DNA of 44,192 nucleotides from contig DGSY01000121.1 of assembly GCA_002394125.1 (NCBI GenBank), positions 1 through 44,192 of the forward strand. Reading direction: 5' to 3'. Below, one piece after another: positions 34,370 through 43,400 of the stretch. Both the position numbers and the translations under genes were made by a program. The notes beneath the pieces are model-generated. The model saw nothing but the letters and a program-made list of their open reading frames with translations. It made no database searches and was not told the DNA's origin. Positions within the stretch are counted from its first letter, which is position 1. Every line of letters starts with the position of its first letter. This stretch comes from Ruminococcus sp. UBA4350 (lineage in GTDB: Bacteria; Bacillota; Clostridia; Oscillospirales; Ruminococcaceae).

Positions 34370-35716
34370 TCAGTCATTGTTTTCCGCAGTGACAAGCTGC
34401 TTGAAATGCTCACCGCGCTTCTCAAAGTTCTGATAGACATTATAGCTCGCGGCTGCGGGCGACATGACGCAGATCTTTCCCTTCTGCGTGACATTCTTCG
34501 CGATCGCGACCGCCTCCGGCAGATCGGAAACCTGAATGATGCGGCTTCGGAGCGATTCCGGATAAGCCTCCGCTTCCTCTGCGATGCGCTTTCCGGAGTC
34601 TGACATCAGCACGATATGCGGCACAGCCGAATGTTCGAGGTATTCGAGCAGCGGCTGATAGCTGATGCCGCGGTCCATGCCGCCGATCAGCACTGTATCG
34701 GTATCCGGCAGACTGTTGAGCGCCTGGATGCAAGTCTCGCAGGCGGTCGAGATCGAATCGTCATACCAGCGGATGCCGTGATATGTGCCGATCAGCGAGA
34801 GCCGGTGCGGAAGCGGCGAAAAGCTCCGGATGCCTCTGACGATCTGTGCATCGGTCAGACCGAGCCGTTTTGCCAGCGCATAAACGACCGCGCAGTTATA
34901 GCGGTTATGCTCGCCGGTCAGCTGAATGTCCTGCGGGATCTCACAGGTCTCGCCGCGGAAATACATCGTATTGCCGCCGAGCAGCGAGACATCTGCACTG
35001 CGGTCATCCTTTGCGAGCCGCCAGACCTCCGCTGCGCAGTCTCCGTCAGCAGGCAGCGACGGTTCTCCGCAGATCAGCAGATCGCCCGGCTGCTGGTTCC
35101 GGTAGATATTCTCCTTGCAGAATGCGTAATATTCAAATGTGCCGTAGTGGTCAAGATGCTCCTCATAGAGATTGAGGAATACGGCCGTTTTCGGCGAGAC
35201 ATGGTTATATTCGAGCTGGTGTACGCCGATCTCCATGACGATGACAGTCTCCGGCGTGATCTGCTCATAAAGCTCCGCCGTCGGGATGCCGATATTGCCG
35301 CCCAGTACGGACGGGACACCGGCTTCATGCAGCACATGATACAGCAGCGACGAGGTGGTCGATTTGCCCTTTGTTCCGGTGATGCCGATGCACTGACTGC
35401 GGTACGCTGTCAGGAACAGCTCGGTCAGCGATGTGACACGGCACGGCAGCTTTTCGGGCTGCAAGTCCGGCTCCAGCACGATGCCGGGACTTTTGAATAC
35501 GATATCATACTCCGGCATGGCTTTCTGATAATCCGCACCGAAATGCAGTGTGACACCGGACGGCGCATCGGCGATCTCCTTTGCATCTGCGATGCCGAGC
35601 GCGGAGAATCCGCCGGTCTGTATGATCCTGCGGTAAAGCGCTCTGCCCTCTCTGCCAAAGCCGAGCAGCAGGACACGCTTTCCGGCAATCCATTTTTCAA
35701 GCTCTTTCAGCAACAT
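34370..35716 (-). CDS. murD: UDP-N-acetylmuramoyl-L-alanine--D-glutamate ligase
   Basis: The 448-residue Mur ligase has the N-terminal Rossmann domain (KRVLLLGFGREGRALYRR), the ATP-binding P-loop GTKGKST at 114-120, NLYEEHLDHYGTFEYY, a GEHNRYNCAVVYALAKRLG segment, and a C-terminal domain with WYDDSISTACETCIQALNSL and GGMDRGISY. These fit MurD, which adds D-glutamate to UDP-MurNAc-L-Ala in the cytosol. Its ATG follows the galK TGA with no gap (TGAATG), so translation is probably coupled. It is outside the usual mur/dcw cluster. Confidence 0.93.
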   Translation of the reverse strand: MLLKELEKWIAGKRVLLLGFGREGRALYRRIIQTGGFSALGIADAKEIADAPSGVTLHFGADYQKAMPEYDIVFKSPGIVLEPDLQPEKLPCRVTSLTELFLTAYRSQCIGITGTKGKSTTSSLLYHVLHEAGVPSVLGGNIGIPTAELYEQITPETVIVMEIGVHQLEYNHVSPKTAVFLNLYEEHLDHYGTFEYYAFCKENIYRNQQPGDLLICGEPSLPADGDCAAEVWRLAKDDRSADVSLLGGNTMYFRGETCEIPQDIQLTGEHNRYNCAVVYALAKRLGLTDAQIVRGIRSFSPLPHRLSLIGTYHGIRWYDDSISTACETCIQALNSLPDTDTVLIGGMDRGISYQPLLEYLEHSAVPHIVLMSDSGKRIAEEAEAYPESLRSRIIQVSDLPEAVAIAKNVTQKGKICVMSPAAASYNVYQNFEKRGEHFKQLVTAENND

Positions 35717-37033
35717 TCAGTCTGTTCCTCCCCTGTTGTCCCAGAGCGCGGCAGCACCGCATTCCCTGAGCTGTAATACATAACACGCGCCCGCGCCGAA
35801 GATGCGCTCCGTTTCCCTGCGGAATGCATCGACCTCCGCGAGCGGCACATAGGCCTGCACCGTTCCGGCAAATCCGCCGCCGTGTACGCGGTAAGCGTCC
35901 TTTCCGGCGAGCAGTCTGTCACAGACTGCCAGCGCGATCGCAACGGCCTGTGACTGCGGTCTGCCGCAGGGCGAGATATTCTGCAAATACGATACGGACG
36001 ATCTGCCCGATTCGCGCACAAGCTGCAAATACGCATCGAAATCACCGCTGCGGAGCGCATCGGCTTGTGATTTGGCGCGGGCATTATCTCCGTAAAAATG
36101 GATCGCACGCAGGACTGCACGGTCACCGCAGGCCTGCCGCAGCTCCGGCAGCTTCTCCCAGAATGTCACTTCATCGGTTTGCCGCAGCACATCCTTTCCG
36201 AGATATGCCGCGATACGCCGCATTTCCGCAGGCACCGCCGCATATTCATCGGTCAGATCGGCATGATCGGCTCTGCTGTCCACGATGCAGAGCGCATAGC
36301 CTTTTTCGGCGAGATTCAGCGTGATCTGCTCCCACTGCGGTTTGCCCTCTGTCTCAAAGTCGATCGCTGCAACGGTACCGAGTGCGCAGGCCATCTGATC
36401 CATCAGGCCGCAGGGCTTGCCGAAATATACATTCTCCGCATACTGCGCGATCATCGCGGTCTCTGCGAGTGAAAATGACGAATCAGCGAAGAAATCATTG
36501 CAGATTGTTCCAATCATGACCTCGAATGCGGCGGAGGATGAAAGCCCGCTCCCCTTCATCACATCCGAGACTGTATAGGCACAGAAGCCCTGCACCGGCT
36601 TTCCGAGCTGTCCGAACCTTGCGGCCGTTCCGCGGATCAGCGCGGCGGATGTGCCGTTCTCATCAGGCTGTACGGAGAGATCGCCGAGCGCGATGCAGTC
36701 CTCCGGAAAGCCCTCCGACTGCACACGGATCTCGTTCCCGCCTGTCTTTGCCGCGATCGCGAGAATATCGAGATTGATGCCGCCCGCCAGCACGCGCCCG
36801 TGCTGATGATCGGTGTGATTGCCTCCCAGCTCCGTCCGGCCTGAGACTGAGAACACCCGAACAGGCAGATCACCGTATTTTTCAGTGAAGCAGTCCGCCG
36901 CATCTGCGATGCGTCTGCGGTACGGCGTCAGGCCGTCACCGGATGTGCCGTAAAACTGCATCAGCCTTGCATCAAAATCCCCGCGCAGGAGACGCGTTTT
37001 CATCTCCGCCGCTGACAGAAATTCCTTCTCCAT
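35717..37033 (-). CDS. galK: Galactokinase (GHMP family)
   Basis: The 438-residue GHMP kinase has the galactokinase motif GRTELGGNHTDHQHG (65-79), the ATP loop GSGLSSSAA (161-169) and the C-terminal HGGGFAGTVQAY. The GRTELGGNHTDH form is the variant found in many Clostridia. It is longer than the 390 residues usual for GalK because of an N-terminal extension of about 50 residues. It phosphorylates galactose at C1. GGAGGCGC precedes the ATG; it lies 12 bases after the CE2 esterase stop and directly against murD. No galT or galE is nearby. Confidence 0.87.
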   Translation of the reverse strand: MEKEFLSAAEMKTRLLRGDFDARLMQFYGTSGDGLTPYRRRIADAADCFTEKYGDLPVRVFSVSGRTELGGNHTDHQHGRVLAGGINLDILAIAAKTGGNEIRVQSEGFPEDCIALGDLSVQPDENGTSAALIRGTAARFGQLGKPVQGFCAYTVSDVMKGSGLSSSAAFEVMIGTICNDFFADSSFSLAETAMIAQYAENVYFGKPCGLMDQMACALGTVAAIDFETEGKPQWEQITLNLAEKGYALCIVDSRADHADLTDEYAAVPAEMRRIAAYLGKDVLRQTDEVTFWEKLPELRQACGDRAVLRAIHFYGDNARAKSQADALRSGDFDAYLQLVRESGRSSVSYLQNISPCGRPQSQAVAIALAVCDRLLAGKDAYRVHGGGFAGTVQAYVPLAEVDAFRRETERIFGAGACYVLQLRECGAAALWDNRGGTD

Positions 37034-37045
37034 ATGCGCCTCCGT

Positions 37046-38374
37046 TTACCAGCCCATCCAGTCGCGGATGAACGCACTGAGCTTATCCGCAGCTTTTTCG
37101 TATGTCTTTTCGGAGGGATGCCAGTCAACGGCAAGGCCGTCCGCCTCGGACTGCACATCGAACCGCATAACACGGACATCGAGATCACCGGTCTCGTTTT
37201 TGTAATTATCCGCAGCAAGGTCGATCGCGTCGCAGAGATCCTGTCCCATGATACCGAGCGTGCAGACGATCGCCGCATCCGGATTCTTTTCGCGGACCGT
37301 TTTCAGGAATTCGGTATATGCCTCCGCAAACTCCTTCTGCTTCGCCGGATCGTGCTTTGTATAGCTTGCATCGTTCGTGCCGAGATTGATGACGACCACA
37401 TCCGGCTGACGCTTGAACTCCCACTTGTCATCCTGAATCTTGTGACGCTCCTCGATGACGGCGGAACAGTGGCCGACCTGACCGTAGAATTTCGGAACAA
37501 GCTGTCCCTTTGCGGGCTGATCGGAATTCGTATAGCCGGAAATAATGCCGTGGCCGCTGTAGCTGACCATGCTGTAATCCGTACCGAGCTTCTCGGCAGT
37601 TTTGTATGCATAGGACTTCATCGCGTTTTCATTTGCCGTGCAGAATGAATCCTTGCCGTATTCGCCGTCTACGCCGTAGCCGCAGGTGATCGAATCACCG
37701 ATAAACTCAATGAGATGCGGCTTCTTTTCCTCCGGCTGCAAAATATCATGCTGATACTGGTCGTGCGTATCCTTTGTGGCATAGACGATGATTGAAGAGA
37801 TGCCGAGCGACGAGGATGCCGATTCGGAGAGCTTCACGAGCCGGACATTTGCGGGCTCGGTCTCGCTGCCGGTATTTTTCAGTGTCACGGTGTCCTCCGG
37901 CTGATTCAGCAGCGCATCGGTCACAAGCTCCTCATTGAGATAAACCGCATACCTTGCAGCGGCATTCTCCATGCTGTATGCGGAATCCGCGGTAAGTGCG
38001 ATCCGGCATTCCTTGCCGCGGAAGCTGAATGCGATGCCGCTTGCCGAAAGGCTGTACCATGCCGTGCCGGTATCCTCGTGAAATGCGCTTCTGCCAAGCT
38101 GCTTTGCATCGAATGCCGTAAAGATTTCAGGATACAGCGCTTCTTCGCCGGAAAAGACCGCATTCAGCTTCGCACGGATATAGTCCGCTTTGCTGATAAT
38201 GCCGTCCCCGTTGAGGTCATATTTTTCCGTCTCGGATTTCGGGATCGACAGCTTTCCGTCCAGATGCATTTTGATGTAATTGGATTCCGTACTGTTGGCG
38301 CGCCAAAACAGGATCCCCGCCGCAGCCACGACCGCAGCCGCAGCAATGCCGCCGATCAGCAAGCCTTTTTTCAT
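37046..38374 (-). CDS. Membrane-anchored CE2-type SGNH esterase with half-dockerin
   Basis: The ATG at 38374 follows GGAGGAAAGAG; 442 residues. A single membrane segment (about 4-24) anchors the N-terminus. One EF-hand follows (D53, N55, D57, I59, D64 in YDLNGDGIISKADYIRAKL), preceded by a helix SNYIKMHLDGKL, which resembles one half of a dockerin. A beta-jelly-roll region (about 85-200) and an SGNH hydrolase domain (about 220-442) then follow with nucleophile S228 in GDSITCGYG, SYSGHG, NLGTND and the catalytic D417/H419 in DWHPS. This order matches CE2 acetyl esterases, which remove acetyl groups from xylan or glucomannan. Anchor plus half-dockerin is unusual for the family. Confidence 0.87.
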   Translation of the reverse strand: MKKGLLIGGIAAAAVVAAAGILFWRANSTESNYIKMHLDGKLSIPKSETEKYDLNGDGIISKADYIRAKLNAVFSGEEALYPEIFTAFDAKQLGRSAFHEDTGTAWYSLSASGIAFSFRGKECRIALTADSAYSMENAAARYAVYLNEELVTDALLNQPEDTVTLKNTGSETEPANVRLVKLSESASSSLGISSIIVYATKDTHDQYQHDILQPEEKKPHLIEFIGDSITCGYGVDGEYGKDSFCTANENAMKSYAYKTAEKLGTDYSMVSYSGHGIISGYTNSDQPAKGQLVPKFYGQVGHCSAVIEERHKIQDDKWEFKRQPDVVVINLGTNDASYTKHDPAKQKEFAEAYTEFLKTVREKNPDAAIVCTLGIMGQDLCDAIDLAADNYKNETGDLDVRVMRFDVQSEADGLAVDWHPSEKTYEKAADKLSAFIRDWMGW

Positions 38375-38426
38375 TTCTCTTTCCTCCGTTTTCTTTCCTC
38401 TTTCCGATAACAGGCTATCTTCATTT

Positions 38427-38455
38427 ATTATAGCAAAATCGGTTGCAAAATGCAA
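38427..38455 (-). promoter_or_regulatory. Promoter of the CE2 esterase-galK-murD operon
   Basis: TTGCAT (38455-38450), 17 bases, TATAAT (38432-38427) on the minus strand. The -35 box lies inside a perfect palindrome shared with the divergent promoter. Confidence 0.75.
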
Positions 38456-38458
38456 CCG
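38440..38458. promoter_or_regulatory. 19-bp palindrome overlapping two divergent -35 boxes
   Basis: CGGTTGCA (38440-38447), AAA, TGCAACCG (38451-38458): 8-base perfect arms with a 3-base centre. It contains the -35 boxes of both the CE2 promoter and the trmK promoter and lies outside both transcripts, so it is a DNA-level operator candidate rather than an RNA hairpin. Confidence 0.65.
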
Positions 38459-38471
38459 TTTATGGTATAAT
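38443..38471 (+). promoter_or_regulatory. Promoter of the trmK operon
   Basis: TTGCAA (38443-38448), 17 bases, TATAAT (38466-38471), 33 bases before the trmK ATG. Confidence 0.8.
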
Positions 38472-38503
38472 TATAGAAAGTCCACAAAAAGGAGGCTTTC
38501 ATC

Positions 38504-39196
38504 ATGATTCCGATTTCTCCGCGGCTGCTGTGCTGCGCCTCAATGCTCAAGGGCAGAAGGGTCTGCGACATCGGCACCGATCACGCATATCTTCCGGCAT
38601 ATCTGATTTCAGCCGGCAAAGCAGATGCGGTCATTGCGACGGATATCCGTCAGGGGCCGCTTGACAGCGCAAAGGGAACGCTGAAGCGCTTCCGCGTTTC
38701 CGATGATGTCACGCTCGTTCTTTCCGACGGCTTTGACCGCGTCAATCCGAAGGGCATCACCGATGTTGTGATTGCCGGAATGGGCGGTGAAACGATCCGC
38801 GATATTCTCGCTGCAAAGTCTGCCGAATTCATAAAAAAAGGCGTCAATCTCGTGTTGCAACCGATGACAAAGGCGGAGGTTCTGCGGAAATGGCTCGCCG
38901 AAAACGGCTTTGCTGTCACAAAGGAAACCGCCGTCAAGGACAGCCTTGTCTATACGGTCATGCAGGCCTGCTATACCGGCGAGACCGTGCCTGTCACCGA
39001 AGCGGAAACCTATTACGGGAAGCTCCGCCGGAATGATCCGCTGACGAAAATCTATATCGCACTCATTCAGGAGCGGCTGCATACAAAGGCACACGGGCTT
39101 GAAGAAGCCGGTCAGACCGAGGAAAGCGCCGCTGTCCGCAGGCTCATTACAGAGATCAATCACTGGCTGCGGCCGGATTCGGAGGGAACAGCATGA
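38504..39196 (+). CDS. trmK: tRNA (adenine22-N1)-methyltransferase TrmK
   Basis: The 230-residue protein has a class I methyltransferase core with the TrmK signatures: PRLLCCASML, DIGTDHAYLP, ATDIRQGPLDSAK, VIAGMGGETI and LVLQPMTKAEVLRKWL. The C-terminal 70 residues are the TrmK-specific helical tail. It methylates A22 in several tRNAs using SAM. AAAAAGGAGG precedes the ATG. Its TGA overlaps the next ATG (ATGA), so translation is coupled. Confidence 0.95.
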   Translation: MIPISPRLLCCASMLKGRRVCDIGTDHAYLPAYLISAGKADAVIATDIRQGPLDSAKGTLKRFRVSDDVTLVLSDGFDRVNPKGITDVVIAGMGGETIRDILAAKSAEFIKKGVNLVLQPMTKAEVLRKWLAENGFAVTKETAVKDSLVYTVMQACYTGETVPVTEAETYYGKLRRNDPLTKIYIALIQERLHTKAHGLEEAGQTEESAAVRRLITEINHWLRPDSEGTA

Positions 39197-39999
39197 CGAT
39201 CCGCGATATTTACAATATTCTCGATGCCTATGCGCCGTTTGCATTGCAGGAATCCTATGACAAATCCGGCTTGCTTGCCGGTGATCCGGCACAGACCGTC
39301 CGCCGCATTCTGCTGACGCTGGATATTACGGTTCCGGTCGTCGAAGAAGCCGCCGAAAAGGGCGCTGACCTGATCCTTTCGCATCATCCTGTGATCTGGG
39401 ATCCGCTGCGCGCAGTCATGCCGCCGCATCCGGTCTGGCATCTTGTCCGGCACGGCATCGGCGCGATCTGCTCGCATACCTGTCTAGATATTGCCGAAGG
39501 CGGGCTTAATGACTTCGCCGGTGATCTGCTTGAAAAGGAAATCGCACTGACTGACCGTCAGCCGCTGGAGGAACTGCCCGGCGGCAGAACGCTCGGCCGG
39601 ACGGCAATGCTCTCCGCTCCGCTGGATGCAGAATCGCTCGCTGCCAAGCTGCAATCGGTATTCTCCTGCGGTGCGCTTCGCTATTATGCGGGACAGAATG
39701 CCGACTGCATCCGGAAGATCGCATGGTGTACCGGCAGCGGCGGCGATCTGATCTCTGCGGCGATCGAAAAGGGAGCCGATGCGCTCATCACCGGCGACTG
39801 CAAGCACAGCATATGGGCAGAGGCGCAGAACCGCGGCTTCACGCTCTTTGACTGCGGCCACTTTGAGACAGAGGTACCGGTCGTACACCTCTTTGAGAAG
39901 ATCCTGCACGATGCCGCACCGGAGATCGAATGCATCATTTCGGAAGCGGGAACAGCACCGTTTTTCTCTGTATACAATCAGAAAGGAGCGCAGAAATGA
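39193..39999 (+). CDS. Nif3-like dinuclear metal centre protein
   Basis: The 268-residue protein belongs to the NIF3/YbgI family. Metal-binding residues are visible in SHHPVIWDP (H64, H65), SHTCLDIAEGGLND and the C-terminal DCGHFETE, with ITGDCKHS also conserved. It is the short form without the inserted PII-like domain. The activity is uncertain; the family nearly always follows trmK in Firmicutes, as here, and overlaps it by 4 bases. Confidence 0.95.
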   Translation: MTIRDIYNILDAYAPFALQESYDKSGLLAGDPAQTVRRILLTLDITVPVVEEAAEKGADLILSHHPVIWDPLRAVMPPHPVWHLVRHGIGAICSHTCLDIAEGGLNDFAGDLLEKEIALTDRQPLEELPGGRTLGRTAMLSAPLDAESLAAKLQSVFSCGALRYYAGQNADCIRKIAWCTGSGGDLISAAIEKGADALITGDCKHSIWAEAQNRGFTLFDCGHFETEVPVVHLFEKILHDAAPEIECIISEAGTAPFFSVYNQKGAQK

Positions 40000-40400
40000 A
40001 GCGTGAGCTGGGAATTGCAAGATGCGGCCTCGCCTGCTGTCTCTGTTCGGAGAATGTCACCTGCAAGGGCTGCAAGCGCGACGGCTTTCTGGAGCTGTCA
40101 TGGTGCAGGGATGCCGAATGGTGCGAAAATCGCAAATGCGTCATCGAAAAAGGTCTGCGCGGATGCTATGAATGTGAGCCTGCTGAATGCCGCAAGGGAC
40201 TGTACGCTGACAAGATCAAGGCGCGGGCGTTTGCCGAATTTGCCCGCAGATACGGTATTCCGCATCTGCTTGACTGTCTCGAACGCAATAAGCAGGCAGG
40301 GATCGTCTATCACCGTGAGGGGATCATCGGTGATTATGATGATTTTGACAATCTTGAAGCACTGATCCGGTTTATTCGGACAGGCAGGCGCGATACATAA
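39996..40400 (+). CDS. DUF3795 cysteine-rich protein
   Basis: The ATG at 39996 follows GAAAGGAGC and overlaps the Nif3 stop (ATGA); 134 residues. A cysteine-rich N-terminal half with ARCGLACCLC, TCKGCK, WCRDAEWC, KCVIEKGLRGCYEC matches DUF3795. Spacing suggests zinc or iron-sulfur binding; no function is known. It ends the trmK operon. Confidence 0.88.
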   Translation: MKRELGIARCGLACCLCSENVTCKGCKRDGFLELSWCRDAEWCENRKCVIEKGLRGCYECEPAECRKGLYADKIKARAFAEFARRYGIPHLLDCLERNKQAGIVYHREGIIGDYDDFDNLEALIRFIRTGRRDT

Positions 40401-40403
40401 CAG

Positions 40404-40440
40404 AATGCCCGAAGGCGTGCGTTCCTTCGGGCATTTGTGT
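40404..40440. terminator. Bidirectional terminator between convergent operons
   Basis: AATGCCCGAAGG (40404-40415) pairs perfectly with CCTTCGGGCATT (40424-40435), with a short T run on the plus strand. Confidence 0.85.
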
Positions 40441-40462
40441 ATTTCAGTTGTATCACCGCGGA

Positions 40463-43400
40463 TCATGTCAGCAGCCGCAGCATCTGCTTCATATCCAGCA
40501 CCGTAATGCAGCCGTCCCCGTCCATATCTGCATAGCGGACTGTATTGCTGCTGGAATCGTAAAAGCTTTCATCCTCTGTTAAGACCTTCTGCATCAGCAC
40601 AGCATCCGAAATACTGAGCCGGCGGTCGGAATTCATATCGCCCATGAGAATGTCGGAATGTGCGATCGGTGTTTCGTAAACGCCGTCGCCGTTCGTGTCA
40701 GCCGCAATGCCGATTGTCTGCGGATTGACCTCATAGATCAGCACCGATCCGTAATCACATGAGAATGCAGTCTCCGCTTCATTTGTGCGGTTCATTGCCG
40801 TAACCCGGATATTCTGCATCCGATCCGCAGTCAGGATATAGCCCTCCGGAACCTGCTCCAGCGAGGCTTTTTCCGCCTGCTCGCCGGATACACCGATAAA
40901 AAACCAGTCCGTTGGATAGTCTGCGTCAAATGTCATGGCAAAGCAGAAATCGGAAGCATCACCGGAAAACGCGGTGTAGCCGTCCGGATCGAATACCGCA
41001 TCGCTTGCGGCATCCGCGCTGATACTCAGTGTCACGGGATCATAGTCCATAGTCGCCCTGAGCGGCTCTGCGATGTTTTGATGCACCTTATATGCAGCTT
41101 CGATGTCCCGCAGCAGATAACCGGCAGAGCCCTCGCCGGTTCCGCGCAGACGGAAGCTCTCATCCGTGATGATATCATCCTTTCCCATCGCCATACTAGT
41201 GATGCCGTCGCTGCTCCGCTTCACTTTGGCGAGATAATGCGATTCCGAGACCGCAGCCATATCCATTCTGGCAAAGCTGCCCGCCGCAGCATTTGAATAT
41301 GCAGGCGCATCAAACAGACCGCCGTTGTTGATGAGTGATACATCCGTACCGATATAATTGATCCTTGCGCCGAATGCCGAGGAAATGCCGCCGCGGTAAT
41401 AGCACGGGATCATCCATTCATATGTATCTGTCCGGTAATAGATATCATGGTCATCGGACTGCCTTGCAGAGGAATTCGGATCACAAATGCGGATCCGTCC
41501 CTGATAGGTGACGCCGGTCTCAGAGCGGAAGAAGCTGCCGCTTTCCTTCCCGACCGCCAGAATGGCATGACCGCCCCAGTCCGGCTGCTGGAAGCAGATC
41601 AGAACCGTGTCGTGCGAATCCAATTCACTGAGAATGGATTTGATATTCTGCTCGTGCGACTGCACCTTGACAGTGCGGATCACATTCTGTGTTGCATCCT
41701 TGACCTGAAGCATCTGATAATATGTGATGAGCGAGCTGAGGCGCATGGATTCGACCGGATAACAAAAGTCATGAATACATTTTGCGGCAGGATCCCAGCT
41801 CGAATAATCAAAGAATCCGTTTACGCCGAGATGGATCAGTGAGGACATTCCGTAGCAGGAACCGCCGAACTGTTCGTTCAGCCATGCATCCTGCCATTCT
41901 CCGCCATAGTAATAGCCGTTGAATATCACGGTGTACTCGGTATTCGTCAGATTCGAGGCAAGCAGAGAGAGATAGGGCTCCGAGATCTGATCGCGGTATC
42001 GCGAATCACCAAAATAGTCCGGCGAGCTGTTGCAGAAATTCCAGTTGTCCCTGCCCCAGACAAAGCCGCTGCCCGTCAGCTCCGGCGCATCGCTGCCGGT
42101 CACTGTTACCGGAATGCGCAGAGATGCAAGCACATCCTCCGTTTCGCTGTCTAGCAGCACGAGAGAGAAATAATCTGTTCCGTTCTGATGGCCGGTCAGG
42201 ATCGCAGGAACGGTTGCACCGTCCCATTCGCCCCATTCATAACCGAATGACTGATAGCTATCAGACAGGCTTCGCACAGTAACCCGCTTAACTGACTCCG
42301 GTACGCCGGCGAATGTAATAAAGATCGTTTCGCGGTTTGCACCGTTGATCGTGACCGCATCCGCAGATGCGTAGAACTGCACCTGACTGCTGATGACATT
42401 CAGCGTGACCGTACAGCTTGCAAGGGGCGTTTCGGTTTCTGATGCGATCAGCGTAAATGTCACAGCTTCCGTACCGTCCTCGATCCCGCGGAAGGTGATA
42501 TCATGCATATTGGATGCCCAGCTTCCCCATTCCCAGTCGGTTTTTCGCACTGTCCCGTGAGATGCGCGGATATAGACCGGGCCGGTTCCGTCCGGAAGAT
42601 TCTCGAATACCAGATAAACCGTCTGTGTTGCATTGCGGGAACGGTCGATCGTCAATTCCGAAGCTGTTGCATAAAATTCAAGCTCGGAGCCGGTGATCCG
42701 GATATCAATGTAGGTTTCTGCAAGCGCCAGATCGGTCTCACTGTTGATCAGAAATACTGTCAGGCGCTCCGAGCCGCTGCAAAGCGGTGAAATATACAGA
42801 TCTGCTGCATGGCCGATCCAGTCACCCCAATCGACCTCCGTGACCGGATTCTCCCCGTGCTTCACACGCATATAAACGGAATCAACACCTTCTGGCAGGT
42901 TTTCATAGTTCAGCCGTACACTTGCGCCTGCATTCGGCTCCCGCACGATCTCCACAAGATTCTGTGACGGGTAGAAGGCGAATGTGTCACCGGTGACATT
43001 GACTGCGACAGTGATCTCTGCAAGCACATTGTCATTGTCGTAATTGATCAGGCGGAATGTCAGATCCTCGGTTCCGTTTTTCCAGCCCGTGACCGGCACA
43101 CAGAATGAATTCCCCGACCATTCACCGCTCAGATCCAGTGAAGTCAGCCGGTTTGTGCCGTGCTGAGACTGGATATAGACAGTGTCAACACCGTCCGGCA
43201 GATTCTCATAGGTCAGAGTAATGATCTCTGTTTCCTCACGGGATTTGTTCAGCGTGATCTGGTCGGCATCTGAATAGAATTCCAGTGTATCGCTTGTCAC
43301 ACGCACATAAATATAGAGATCATTCAGAACGATATCCGTACTTTCCTGGATCAGTTCAAAATGCAGGGAATATCCGCCGTTGCGTCTGCCGTAAATCTCG

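Noticed and set aside
34616..35776. A 386-codon plus-strand frame opposite murD
   Set aside because: MurD is complete with P-loop and flanking motifs; the plus frame is an antisense shadow that also runs into galK.
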